Positions 22,291 through 32,922 of a stretch of 64,000 bases of DNA are shown in pieces. This stretch comes from Farysia itapuensis. Its lineage: Eukaryota > Basidiomycota > Ustilaginomycetes > Ustilaginales > Ustilaginaceae. Numbering within the stretch: the first letter of the stretch is position 1; each line of letters begins with the position of its first letter. The position numbers and the translations under genes are program-made. Location: contig JALBYC010000037.1 in the NCBI GenBank assembly GCA_023212645.1, positions 33,808 to 97,807 of the forward strand. Reading direction: 5' to 3'. The notes under the pieces are model-generated. The model searched no databases. It was not told where the DNA came from and saw nothing but the letters and a program-made list of their open reading frames with translations.

Positions 22291-24519
22291 ATGGCCCCTT
22301 ACGACGCAGTAGCGAACAAGCCTACACGCCATCGTCAGAACCTGTCCAACAGCTCGAATTCAAGCTCGGAAGACGCCAATTCATCCACAGAGATCAAAAC
22401 ACAAAGCGCATGGGATCGCATTCGTCGTCCGTCAGGCGCCAGTTCAACGAAACGTCCGCAGTTCAACGAGTCAAATAGAAGCTTCAGCAGTATGAGCGCT
22501 ACGCTCGGTCGCAACAAGCCAGCACTCGAATCGCCCACAGCACCCTTCTTTCCAGGCCACACTCACGACATGATTCGCACGTCTTCAGATGATAGCTACC
22601 TCCATGTCCTGGCCGCTCGCAGGGCAACCCAAGATCCCGAAACCGGCTCTGTTGTCTCCTTTACATGCAATCTTGGCACTGAATTCGATCGTCAACGCGA
22701 ACTGATCGATGCCAACAAGTTAGCTAGTCAGCTTCCAGATAAAAAGCAGGCATGGCTTGATAACACCTTTGCCAAACTCAGCGACAAGTACAGAAATAAG
22801 CGCGATGCCAAGAGCGACCACAAAGGCTCGGCTCTCAAGTGCAAGCCCCACTTCCTCGACCTCAGCAGCATCATCTCCCCTCTGCCTCAAGCACCTCGCT
22901 CGGCGTACGAGGATCTGAAGACACCACAGGCAGAAGAGGACCGACAACTAACGCTAGATGCAAACACGCCAAAGCCTTTACAAAGACAACACTTCAACCC
23001 TGGCTACCTTGGCAGCGACATGCGTTTACCTTCGCCGCCTCTCATCTCCCCGCTCAACCCTTCGTTTGCTTTGGAGCCGCTCGGCCCTTCGTCTCATCAG
23101 AATTGCGTGCCCATGGCTCGTTCCCGCAATGGAACAGCAGCCCGCACTGTCCGAAAACAAAAGAGCTTTGACAACCCTTCCGAGATCCGTCGTCGACAAA
23201 AGCAAGACTGGACGACAGACGAAAACCAGCCTGGTGGATTGAGCATTGCTATTCCACCTGTACCAGAATGGGCCCAATCACAGCAGAAAAGGCAGCCAGC
23301 ACAACGTGGCAACGAGACAGTGCCTCAAAGTCCAAGCTCGATGTTCTCGCCACTTCCTTCACCCCTGTCTGCTCACCCTCAGGTATCCCACCTCGCTCGT
23401 CCCGCGCAAATGTCCCGAGGCATTAGTCAAGATACTGCGTCTCGACAACAGCAGCAGCTTTCGCCGGTTCGACCTAGACTTGCTTCCCGTACATCTAGCA
23501 GCGCATTACGCAACATGGCGAATTTCGATCCAGCTTCCAGCACCGGTTTTAGCTTCGCTCGTCCGCCTCCTCTGCTCCCTTCATCCAGAGAGTCCTACGA
23601 TTCTTCGACTGGGTCCGAATCGCAGCCACAGACTCCTGTTTCAGCTACGTACATGCGAGGGCTCCCATACATCAACAACATCTCGCCGCCACGCAACTTT
23701 CCAGACGTTGCCGAGCAGAAAGAGTACGTTCGAGAATGGGATGTTGCTATGGCGAAAGACCCTCAGATCCAGCAGCAGCAGCAGCAGCATCATCCGCTCG
23801 GGTCTGCTCTTGGCTTGATCCCTGGCAAGATGGTGCGTGCCTACTCAGACTCCCCTTCGCAGATGTCAAGGCTTCGTAGTGGGAGCGAAAGCTCGAACGG
23901 CAGCGTCGATCTTGGCATGAGTGCGGTCGTCAATGCCAGCCGCACTCCGCGACCAACGCGAGGTCAGCAGCGACCTTCACTCCGACGTGAGCAAACGACC
24001 GAGCCATGCCCATCACCTTCAAAACGCCATCTGGATCTGCAGTCGGTGCCCTTCAACAGCATTGCCACCACTCCACGCTCGTCGAGTCTGAAAGACATTC
24101 AGGCAGAGCTACAAGCTAGCCCGGCCCGCACAGTCGCAGCATCTCGACCGAGTCTGGATTCGTTGGAGAGCGATGAGGCGGAATCGAGCCTGGCCTACAC
24201 CAAGCCCTCACCCAATCTGCCCCAGCGTAGCAATTCCACCCGCAGCGATGCTTCGAGTATGACCGCCTCTCCCAGCAGATCGACGTCGAGAATCGCGTTT
24301 CCTTTCCAGCTCGAAAGAGACGAAAGCCATGCTACTGGGCTGAGCATCACTCCCACCAACTCATACTGTGCCAACCTGACGGACAAGAACGTCTCCAAGT
24401 GGTCTCCCAACACACCTCCAAGCGTACCTTCGGCCATCAACGCACGTCGACGGGACCAATCTCGGGCCGACGAGTGGGGTGCAAACCTTCGCAAACTAAC
24501 CCGTGGTACCGCCGCCTGA
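22291..24519 (+). CDS. Large Ser/Pro-rich, probably disordered protein of unknown function
   Basis: Intronless, 742 residues from ATGG at 22291. The frame is open further upstream, but that part is a C/T-rich leader. Most of the protein is low in complexity: many S/T-P sites, Arg/Ser-rich patches and a run of six Gln encoded by CAG triplets at 23770-23787. More ordered-looking parts are residues about 110-170 (SYLHVLAARRA..., then a helical segment DANKLASQLPDKKQAWLDNTF) and 450-490 (NNISPPRNFPDVAEQKEYVREWD). No enzyme motif, signal peptide or membrane helix was found. The abundance of SP/TP sites suggests a phosphorylated scaffold or regulator, but this is inference only. I do not recognise the family. 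Confidence 0.8.
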   Translation: MAPYDAVANKPTRHRQNLSNSSNSSSEDANSSTEIKTQSAWDRIRRPSGASSTKRPQFNESNRSFSSMSATLGRNKPALESPTAPFFPGHTHDMIRTSSDDSYLHVLAARRATQDPETGSVVSFTCNLGTEFDRQRELIDANKLASQLPDKKQAWLDNTFAKLSDKYRNKRDAKSDHKGSALKCKPHFLDLSSIISPLPQAPRSAYEDLKTPQAEEDRQLTLDANTPKPLQRQHFNPGYLGSDMRLPSPPLISPLNPSFALEPLGPSSHQNCVPMARSRNGTAARTVRKQKSFDNPSEIRRRQKQDWTTDENQPGGLSIAIPPVPEWAQSQQKRQPAQRGNETVPQSPSSMFSPLPSPLSAHPQVSHLARPAQMSRGISQDTASRQQQQLSPVRPRLASRTSSSALRNMANFDPASSTGFSFARPPPLLPSSRESYDSSTGSESQPQTPVSATYMRGLPYINNISPPRNFPDVAEQKEYVREWDVAMAKDPQIQQQQQQHHPLGSALGLIPGKMVRAYSDSPSQMSRLRSGSESSNGSVDLGMSAVVNASRTPRPTRGQQRPSLRREQTTEPCPSPSKRHLDLQSVPFNSIATTPRSSSLKDIQAELQASPARTVAASRPSLDSLESDEAESSLAYTKPSPNLPQRSNSTRSDASSMTASPSRSTSRIAFPFQLERDESHATGLSITPTNSYCANLTDKNVSKWSPNTPPSVPSAINARRRDQSRADEWGANLRKLTRGTAA

Positions 24520-26095
24520 GTCCGCTCCCTCCGCTTGCCTTACTATGCATCCCTCTCATTTTGGTCTTTGCTACCATGACTCATCTCTGCATTTCGCATC
24601 GTGCAACGTTGGACAATCATGTATTGTACTGTTCGTCACCTGTTTCCGCTTCGGCCACTGTACCTGTATCTCAGCTATCTATCGCAATTGCATCTGTACA
24701 CCTTGACCATTCACTCTGGTTCCTATTGGCCTTTGTCCTAAGTGCGCAAACTGCGGGCGCGGCAACTTTCCGGTGCGCTTCTATCAAATACCGCGTGCCC
24801 CGAAAGGGCGCTGACGTGCACGCCGGTGCATGCGCGCAGATAATCGAATTACAAATTTCGGTAATTGAGTACTTGAGTTCGATTCATTTACGTCTCTGAG
24901 AAAGTCCGCGATCGAAGCCGTCCCGGCGCGCACTGTTTGACGTGCGCCTTGTCACGGCGCACCTCATCGGACCCATCTTTGTCAGCGCGTCAGCGTATGA
25001 CATATGACTTGTAGGACTCAGTCCGTGGAGTAGCGGATTCAGATGCTCTGGGGTCGATGTGACATGGTCAACTCCCAATCGAGGCCACATCACTTCGTCT
25101 ATCAGACCAAAACAACTGCAGGAGATCGATGTTGAACTCGTGTGAAGTGTAAGCGTTTGCGCAAGAGCTATACCCTATGCAATGTCTCTTCCTGGAAATG
25201 GCGCAACTGCCATGACTAAGAGATGCTGCTGTACTTCCACCCAGATCTCCGTAAACGTGACTCATTCGCTCTTCTGTGGCCGGCACTGTTGCCTCTCGAG
25301 CGGAAAGATTTTCTTCTACTCTTGGTGCCAGCGTCGACGGTGCTCTCGGGCCAAAAGCTACCTCCTTAGCTGCGGAGGCTGACCGGGTTCTCGAGGAAAC
25401 ACAAAGGGCTAGGTAGTCTCACATGACGGTCGGACCCAGTTCAAATTTGCACTAACCGACGATGAAGAACAAGATACAATTCTCTGTGACACTGTCAATG
25501 CGCCACTGGTCCAAGCTGGGACGCACTCAGACGACGATCACGAGAAGACGATCGCGATCTGGACGCAAGAGACAATTCTATGAAAACCTGACGACATACC
25601 TGCCTCGGAGAAGTTCTGTAGTATGGAGTTAACATACTGACGAGTGAACACTGCTGCAATGACGTTACAGCGAAAGTCCACCCCGGTTTGTTCATTGCCA
25701 CCCACAGGGTCGACAGCGTAAGCTGAGCCTTTGCTCACTAGGTGTCAAGCCAGGTGCTCTTGTCCAGCAGGAAAGAGCTCGCTAATTCTTCCCCAACGAG
25801 CTTTCTGGTATCACAGCTGACAAGACAGGCCCACCGGATTCAATGCATGCCATTCATTCACTCTTTTCAAGCACTTCTGCTTGGCGACCCTCGAACAAGC
25901 CTTTTAAACGTATCGGTAAAGGTGAGATCAACGTCAACAAACCGTTCGAAACGCCAGGCTCATGTCGACTTCGTAAAAGCCCAATGCCAGGATGTACAAC
26001 CTTTTCTGATGTTGTTCCTTGACATCTCAGACAAGACGGGGAGGATCATCCTCGCCTTTTTTGACTGATGGTGGGTCTGGTCCTCGAGCTGCCGC
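24520..26095. other. Gene-poor stretch before the transposon relic
   Basis: Roughly 1.6 kb with only short fortuitous frames. The first part is the 3' flank of the upstream gene. Around 24900-24960 there are repeated GGCGCAC/GTGCGCC words. The frame at about 25742-26068 could be an eroded piece of the adjacent element, but no motif supports that. Confidence 0.5.
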
Positions 26096-27072
26096 TTGTG
26101 CGGGGCTGCATCGTCCTGTCGCGAGTGCGGCGCCCCAACTGGTCAAAGTGCCAGTCCAGCACTTGACAGGCCAGTCCTGACACCAAACTCTGTTCGCAAA
26201 CTTCTCAAGGTGGACAACATCTTTCGAAGGTACTACTACGTCTGCGAGAATTGCAGCCATCTCACTCTATGGGATGGCATCTTACTCCCCAGTCTTCTTA
26301 CCTGCCCGAAATGCAGGACCGTAGTCGCCAAGGAACGGGGAAGACCTAGACGCACGTATGCTCATCGAGGCATTACGAGTATCTTGGAGAGGCTAGTCCA
26401 GAGAGAAGACAGGGAACAGAGTCTGGAGGAGTGGCGCGGGGTGCTCAACAACCGTGATGAGCATCAAAGCTACATCTATGGCAGCCTTTGGACTGGGGAC
26501 TTGTGGCGGAAGTGCTGCTCGTACTCCGACTGTCCGACGCCTTGCATATCCCAACATGTGCCATTCGTCGAAGACGGTCGGAAGATGATCATCACGTTGT
26601 CCCTTGACTGGTTTCTTCCATTAGGGGACATTACACCGGCAGCCACAGCAGTATGGCTTTGCTCATGCGAGTGGACAACATGCCGAGCCGCTTTACCACT
26701 CTCGATCGCAAGTCGAGTGGTGTTTTCCCTGTCGGCATCTTTTCCGGCCCGAAAGAACAACGCGTCAAGCTTTTGACGTCCTTCCTTCGCTTGGTTGTTC
26801 GTGAACTCGAGATACTGTACAGCACTGGAGGCACGCTGAGGAGCACCTTACACCCTGACGGTGTCAGGACAAAGGGTCGTCTTGGCATGTTCGTTGCAGA
26901 TAGTCCTTCGAGGGCAAGCACTAACATGCGCATTAGGACGAAGTATGATATGTCGAATACCAAAAGCGTGAGGCTTGGGCCGAACGAGGTCACACTCGGA
27001 AAGATTCATCGACAAAGCCGACAATTGTCCGGCCAACCCCCTGAGAACGTTTCCGAGACCCGCCAGTGGTAA
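26096..27072 (+). pseudogene. Decayed Tnp2-type (CACTA/KDZ-related) transposase relic
   Basis: Two overlapping plus-strand frames together match the order of motifs in basidiomycete Tnp2 transposases. Frame one (26096-26776) has a zinc-binding pair 'VCENCSHL...LTCPKCRTV', an Arg-rich stretch, SLWTGDLW and MIITLSLDWF. The match then jumps by a frame near 26613-26640 into the second frame (to 27072), which carries 'YTGSHSS...LLMRVDNMPSRF', 'GVFPVGIFSGPKEQ' and 'LGMFVADSP'. In intact relatives these correspond to the DWFNPFG, NLPPHLR, IIPGPKEP and VADLPA segments. The frameshift and the loss of everything downstream of VADSP show that it is dead. A short intron instead of a frameshift cannot be excluded, but no donor/acceptor pair fits. 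Confidence 0.75.
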
Positions 27073-28529
27073 GTTCCCCTGCCGTACAGCCAGTTGGTCA
27101 ATTGGCTCCGACGCCGAGAGCAGAACAAAGACTGAACACGAAGCTCCTGTTGCTGGTTGCCCTTGCCTGTGACATCTATATATGGTACACCACACGCGAT
27201 ACAAGCACACCACTTCCTCCTCTCTACAGAAAACATACGAATAGATTTATACGACCTGTCTTCGACTGGACGAGCCGATTGAGATTGCCTAAGGGAGCTC
27301 TCGGTTGATGACCAATCTGAACGGCTCAGCTTCGAGGTGGAAGAACATACTAGGGGCTTGACGTCCAATTCAATGTGTGGTCTGGCCGCCTACTGTCATT
27401 GTACGAACCTAAGAAACTCTCGTAATGCGGAAACGCCGCCGCCCGGGCTCGACTGCCTGCGCCAGCAGGGTCAACGCCATGAGGCAGAAAGATCTGTACT
27501 CACTGGCTTTCCATTGACGAGATACCACAGCGCGTGTGCGAAGCTATAAGCTTAATCAGACTCGAGAACCGAAAGGCATTCCACTGCTTCTGCGTGTGAT
27601 CTGCCTCTGAAGATCCTATCACATCCGGACTCATGTACTCGAGCGACGTCATGACTCTCGGTCTGATCCACGGATCAGCCATTGCCGAACGATACGTCCG
27701 TGAACCAAGTCTTTCCCAGGCATCTTGACCGCGTCTGCACTGCAATCATGGTCGACATCTTCGCTCACTCCAACGATCCAGTAGCACATTCAGTCCTTGT
27801 TCGCATCATGCTGGAATGTCTTCGCAAAAGCCGAGATTCTGGCGGGCATCAACAAGAATCTATTTGGCGTGGTGAGTAACATATACCCCTTGGCTTCCTG
27901 GTCGCCCATTTGTGCGCGTACAGTGCGCTAGCATGGATAAGTGTAGTCTTCCTTGACTCTGTGCTAATCTTGTGTCATTTTGATCAAAAGTTTGAACCGT
28001 GTAAAGCTCAGCTCTATGCGCTATCTTGGCTGCAGAACTTCACAAGCGGCTCGCGTTCTGCCTCTAGCGTACCTTTACTGCCGCGGAACTTTTCGGACCA
28101 CTTACTGCAATCACAGTAGCCAAACACGCTCGCGCGCTCGCGAGTCATGACGAACGCTGACGCAGATCACATGTAATGGTCGGATTTAAACTCCGCATGT
28201 GGCATCTTACGCCTTTGATCGCTTAGGTATGCCTGCTCGCTTACTCGCGCACTCGCTTGCAGAGACAAGGCGTTGTTATAAATCAGACAAGCTATCGAGA
28301 GCTATCACGGGGTTTGTTTTCGAAATTTTTCTAGCCGCGAAGCATGTTCAGGTGTGATGTTGCTTTGCGGGGTTGGATCACCGCGCCGCTTAAGGCTAGT
28401 TCCAATTCGCTTGTTCCATAGTGCCTTTTGCCGTACTCTCCTCAGACCTAGAGACAGGCAATGGGACCGGCAAGTTCACTTAATAGCCGGGGCTCCGCTT
28501 CTGATGTGAGCCATCTCGATGTTTGATAC
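27073..28529. other. Gene-poor stretch between transposon relic and lipase gene
   Basis: No supported coding sequence. The left part may be further eroded transposon sequence without recognisable motifs. The right part, from about 28100, has repeated CGCTCGC/CTCGCG words and leads into the lipase promoter. Confidence 0.5.
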
Positions 28530-28535
28530 TATATA
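28530..28535 (+). promoter_or_regulatory. TATA-like box of the lipase gene
   Basis: TATATA sits 78 bp upstream of the lipase ATG in an otherwise mixed-composition region, a plausible TATA element for an inducible secreted-enzyme gene. No transcription start data are available. Confidence 0.5.
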
Positions 28536-28607
28536 GCCGCCCCTCGTTTAGCGCAAAACTTGCGGCAAAGCCCTGTCACCAACTCCTTCCCGTTGACCTT
28601 CTACAAG

Positions 28608-29963
28608 ATGAAGATAGCGTTTGGCTTTCTCGTGACCGTGTTCACTGCTGCTCTTGCTGTGCCTCTGGAAAGACGACAGACCTTTCAAGATCCCAACGAT
28701 GATCCATTTTATGTCGTTCCCCAAAACGTCGGCTCCTTCTCCAAGGGACAAGTAATTCGCTCGCGGAGCGTACCAACCGATATTGGCACTGACAACGGTG
28801 CAGCCAGCTACCAGCTTCTCTACCGTACAAGCAATACCCAGAACGAAGCCACAGCAACGGTCGCGACCATCTTCGTGCCGGCAAAGCCCGCCTCGCCCGC
28901 CAAGATTTTCTCGTACCAGGTGTACGAAGACTCTACGCAATTGGACTGTGCTCCTTCTTATAATTACCTGTCTGGGCCCGCAGGTCCTAACGAGGCCACC
29001 GTTGCACTCGATACACCAATCATTGTTTCGTGGGCTCTCCAGCAAGGCTACTATGTTGTTTCCGCTGATCACGAAGGCTACGCGGCCGCTTTTATAGCTG
29101 GTTATCAAGAAGCGCGTGCAACCCTGGATGGCATCAAAGCACTTCAGAACTATCAAAAGCTTAGCACGTCGACCCCTGTGGCAATGTACGGTTATAGTGG
29201 TGGTGCTCACGTCACTGTATGGGCAGCTACGCTTGCTGCATCGTATGCACCCTCCCTGAAGATCATCGGTGCTGCCCATGGCGGCACGCCGGTTTCGACC
29301 GAGCAAATTTTCAACTTTCTCAATGGTGGACCATTTGCCGGGTTTGCCATTGCAGGTGTCTCTGGTTTGGGCCTCGGTCATCCCAACTTTGAGAAATACG
29401 TTCAGTCGCAGCTGAATGCTCGAGGTATGGCGACTCTGAAGCAAGTCCGAGGACGAGGCTTTTGTCTCGGTCAAGTGGTCAGCTCTTACCCCTTCGTCAA
29501 CGCCATTCGCGATCTGACGACCAATCCGAATTTGCTCAACGAGCCTGCAGTCAGCACAGTTCTAAAGCAAGAGACCCTTCTTCAGTCTGAGGCTTCGTGG
29601 ACCGTTCCGGTGCCGTCATTCCCTCGATTCATCTGGCATGCTCTGGAAGACGAAATCGTTCCCTTCAAGCCTGCAGCGCAGTACGTCACTGAACAGTGCG
29701 CGAAAGGCGGAAACATTGTCTTCACTGTGTTTCCCGTGGCCGAGCATATTTCTGCTGAAATTCTGGGACTGGCACCCGGCCTGCTCTTTCTCAAACAAGC
29801 TTTCGACGGAACGAATCCCAAGACTATTTGCGGCACAGCGTTCCCTACCCTACCGTCCCCTTCAAACTCTCAGACAGATCAAATCTTGGGCTCGCAGCTC
29901 GCAACTCAGCTTCGCAACCTGAACGGCGCCACGGACGCCTACGGTCAGACGATCCATCTCTGA
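28608..29963 (+). CDS. Secreted lipase, Candida antarctica lipase A (CAL-A) family
   Basis: Intronless, 451 residues. A hydrophobic signal peptide (about 1-18) is followed by a short propeptide ending in the dibasic ERR (21-23), a likely processing site. The alpha/beta-hydrolase triad can be read directly: Ser197 in GYSGGAH, Asp348 in HALEDEIVPF and His380 in AEHISAE. Four cysteines, 114, 286, 364 and 408, are placed as the two disulfides of CAL-A. Long conserved stretches (KIFSYQVYEDST.LDCAPSY, HGGTPVS, FLNGGPFAGFA, RGRGFCL) match that enzyme. It hydrolyses triacylglycerols outside the cell; the family is also able to act on bulky and trans-unsaturated acyl groups. The gene stands alone in a gene-poor island next to a transposon relic and has a TATA-like box. 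Confidence 0.95.
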   Translation: MKIAFGFLVTVFTAALAVPLERRQTFQDPNDDPFYVVPQNVGSFSKGQVIRSRSVPTDIGTDNGAASYQLLYRTSNTQNEATATVATIFVPAKPASPAKIFSYQVYEDSTQLDCAPSYNYLSGPAGPNEATVALDTPIIVSWALQQGYYVVSADHEGYAAAFIAGYQEARATLDGIKALQNYQKLSTSTPVAMYGYSGGAHVTVWAATLAASYAPSLKIIGAAHGGTPVSTEQIFNFLNGGPFAGFAIAGVSGLGLGHPNFEKYVQSQLNARGMATLKQVRGRGFCLGQVVSSYPFVNAIRDLTTNPNLLNEPAVSTVLKQETLLQSEASWTVPVPSFPRFIWHALEDEIVPFKPAAQYVTEQCAKGGNIVFTVFPVAEHISAEILGLAPGLLFLKQAFDGTNPKTICGTAFPTLPSPSNSQTDQILGSQLATQLRNLNGATDAYGQTIHL

Positions 29964-31148
29964 ACTGACTTGACTACAGCTTCGGATGCAACACGTTAGG
30001 AAATGCATTTATTCTTCGTTTTATCTTGAAGCAGCGCTGAAGTCAAAGACTTTGAACATAGGATTGTCAGGTTCTGTGCACTGCGAAAGGTATCCGTACT
30101 TTGGTCATTGCTCAGGCCGAACGTTTGCGGAGTTAGTGTAGACTTTCGGTTGTCTGCCGATCTCATGACAGAGTTGCACCGGAACACGTCAAAAACCGTA
30201 TTGTTTTCGATTCCGCAAAGAGCTGCACGGTTTTGTCCGTCTCATGAGTTTTTGCCTGCTACTGTACCACTTGAACGTGACACGTTGCTGTCGCTGCGAT
30301 TCTCGCTTGCGCTGCCGCGGCATAAGGCCCGTTGTCATCTCGAGGACTTGCCATTTCGACCGCTGACATGGTCTGCAAATTCCGAGGTGCGTGCTATGTC
30401 CGATGTTGGACCCTGCTTCCATGTGACGTCTGACTGAATTGGAATCTAGACAGAATTGATCAACATTCGTATATACGTTTCTTTCTCCGATCCTCGTGGA
30501 CATTTCAGATTTCTGTTGGAACTTGGCATTCTTAGTGTAGTTTGAGTGGCGACCTTGTATTGACACCGCAGCCGAGCACCGTCAAAATTGCCTGACCAGA
30601 CAACTGCCTACCACACAGCCGTGTAGCTAGAGTGCCTCGAGAAGTTTTGTCTATCCCCTCCGGTGACATGACATGACGGCATACATGGCGCATGGTTGCA
30701 TGGTTGGCCTTCACGATGTCGTGTGGCGGTTGTAAGTGACTGTCGGGGAAATCGGGGAAACCAGCTAGGAAGAGATTCTTTACCGGAATTTTTGCCACCC
30801 GGTCAGAATTGTGCCTGTGCGTGCATGGCTACCGGATTTTCCAACGGAGGCGTACATTTCTTGTTCCGGCTCAGTGATTGTGTTCTGTGTTTGCTCTCAA
30901 ATAGTACTTGATCCGAGGCCTCCCTACCCTCTTCGTTTCCATATTCTTTCCCTGCCTTTGTCGTCTCTGTTTAGCACGTCGTTCTTGGCTCTCTAGTGGA
31001 TGTCTGGCTTGCTCAGCCTAGCAGCATAGCTCGCCCTTGTACTTATCTATCGCAACCCCGCATCACCCTCGAAGGGTGACTCCGTACAACTTGCACCTCA
31101 ACTATTCAGATGCTGATCATTTGTTGACGCTATCCCGTCAAGATCAAG
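29964..31148. other. Intergenic region with bZIP promoter and leader
   Basis: About 1.2 kb without a supported gene. The last 250 bases are pyrimidine-rich on the plus strand, the likely leader of the bZIP gene. They contain a perfect 7-bp-stem hairpin, TCACCCT-CGA-AGGGTGA, at 31063-31079, about 70 bases before the ATG. Confidence 0.5.
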
Positions 31149-32351
31149 ATGAAGGTGTCAAAAAACGCCGCCAACAGTGTCGTCGACACTGATCGGCTAC
31201 GCCAAGTGGACCGCAGGAAGGAACAGAATCGTAATGCCCAACGTCGTTTACGGGAACGCAAGGAGGAATACACATCGCAGCTCGAAACCCAGCTCAACGA
31301 ACTCCACCGTCACTTGCAGACTCAAGAGGATGAGAGCCGGTTCCTTCGGGAAGCGCTGAGCCGTATGCGAACGGAAAATCACATGCTCGCACAACAGATC
31401 AGCATGATTCATCAAAGTATACCTTCAACACAAACATCGCATCCTCTTCCAAAGCGGGCATCCATAGATCTCGGCACGAACCTGTTTGCGCAAAGTGCGC
31501 TAGCCAGCACACGCAGTCGTAGTCACAGCGAGGCATCCAAACACGATCTCCAACGCACCATGGGAGCAACAGCATCATCCACACAGCGTTCAGGTAGTCC
31601 AGTCCCCGTCCGAGGAGCCAGAACATTCTACTCCGCCTCTCCTGTGGCTAACAGCCTCACCACAGTGGCTGCAAGTAGCCATGTTGCAAGCTCTCGTTCG
31701 CCCAGCGTATTTCCTCAAGATGGTTCTGAGATCAGCTCAATCAATGACAGCCATGCGCGATCTCGTAGCGAACAGACCGAAACAACGACGACTAGTTCAC
31801 ATTTTCCCAAAGTTGCAGAATCCAAGAAATCTTCCTCAAAGGCAAGTGAGGGTCATGATTCACTCTCGCCCTTTTTGTCGCAGCCAAACAAAGATAGTCT
31901 AACGACCAGTTGTCTGGAAAGCATATACTCGCAGTCCGCGCCTCGGCTTCAGGCTCTCATGTCACTGGACCACTCGAATAAAGCCATGTTTGACTTCACA
32001 GCGCCATGGACGCCACCATCGACTGACTATGCCACAGGAAATCTGATGCTGTCTGATCTCAAGAGTCTAGACCCAAATTCAACCTCAAAGTCCTTTGGCG
32101 TCACTCCCGGGGCGTTGGGGCTTACCAGCTCGGGCCTCCCTGTCCTCGGTGCTTCTGACGAGGGGTGGACTATGTCTCCGTGGCTCAACATGGCCAACAC
32201 CCCTGCGGGTGACGCCCGTAACTCGAACACCGATGCTCCGGCGGACGTCATTGCTGAAGCAGACCAAGTCATGTCCGATGCTCGGCCTACATCCTTAGCA
32301 TCACGGCGTGGTTTCTCCTGCACCCTCAACTTCGAGCAAGCTCCTTTCTGA
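31149..32351 (+). CDS. bZIP transcription factor (AP-1/Yap-like basic region)
   Basis: Intronless, 400 residues. The basic region at about 22-38 (RRKEQNRNAQRRLRERK) carries the NxxAQxxxRxR arrangement of fungal Yap/Pap1-type factors, with Leu where Phe is more usual. It runs straight into a leucine-zipper-like coiled coil (LETQLNEL...LQTQ...FLREAL...TENHMLAQQI) to about residue 90. The remainder is Ser/Thr-rich and disordered. It lacks the cysteine-rich nuclear export domain of classical oxidative-stress Yap1 proteins, so a redox-sensor role is not supported. It should be a nuclear DNA-binding regulator; its targets cannot be told from sequence. Confidence 0.88.
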   Translation: MKVSKNAANSVVDTDRLRQVDRRKEQNRNAQRRLRERKEEYTSQLETQLNELHRHLQTQEDESRFLREALSRMRTENHMLAQQISMIHQSIPSTQTSHPLPKRASIDLGTNLFAQSALASTRSRSHSEASKHDLQRTMGATASSTQRSGSPVPVRGARTFYSASPVANSLTTVAASSHVASSRSPSVFPQDGSEISSINDSHARSRSEQTETTTTSSHFPKVAESKKSSSKASEGHDSLSPFLSQPNKDSLTTSCLESIYSQSAPRLQALMSLDHSNKAMFDFTAPWTPPSTDYATGNLMLSDLKSLDPNSTSKSFGVTPGALGLTSSGLPVLGASDEGWTMSPWLNMANTPAGDARNSNTDAPADVIAEADQVMSDARPTSLASRRGFSCTLNFEQAPF

Positions 32352-32922
32352 GTGCTACAAGGTCCCTATATCCCATTCTCCACTCAAGTTCCACTCTTAT
32401 ATTCGACTTTCTAAGCATGTTAAAGCATTCCCAACACTCGTAGGTGTTCTTGTAACTGTCCTCATCGCACTCACTCTTTGTATTCTAATGTTCGCTTCCA
32501 TCTATTCTCTGATGTCACCTCGCAATGTCCTCAAATTCATACTCGCAATGGACGCTGTTCCCATAGCATCGACACCAAGCGGCCTGTGCGATTCTTATAG
32601 TATCCCATGAATAAGAGCGTGATCATTTACACAGTATACCCGCTCGCAGCGCTAGCATGTGGGCAACTCCGGCGCCATGCCGCCACGGCGCACGGCAATC
32701 CGCAAATTAACAAATTGTGTCTAAAATTAGTTAGATCGTGAATTTGACAGGCCTTCGGAATTCGGAGCTTCGGCGCTTCGGCTTCGGCACGATGGTTATC
32801 ACCGGAACCTTTCGATGTGAAAGTGACCGAGAAAAGGGTGCGTCGTATCCATTTCTAGCTTTGCTACTTCTTCTCGTTCTTTTTACTAGCTTTCCACCCG
32901 ATAAGTATAGCTCTTTAGCAGT
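32352..32922. other. Intergenic, thiolase promoter
   Basis: About 570 bases between two plus-strand genes, no gene seen. The 3' flank of the bZIP gene is T-rich. Repeated GGAGCTTCGGCGCTTCGGCTTCGG words occur near 32760-32790. A C/T-rich stretch precedes the thiolase ATG. Confidence 0.5.

Noticed and set aside
25742..26068. Possible upstream exon of the transposase relic
   Set aside because: No Tnp2-type motif in it; a link to the relic is only positional.
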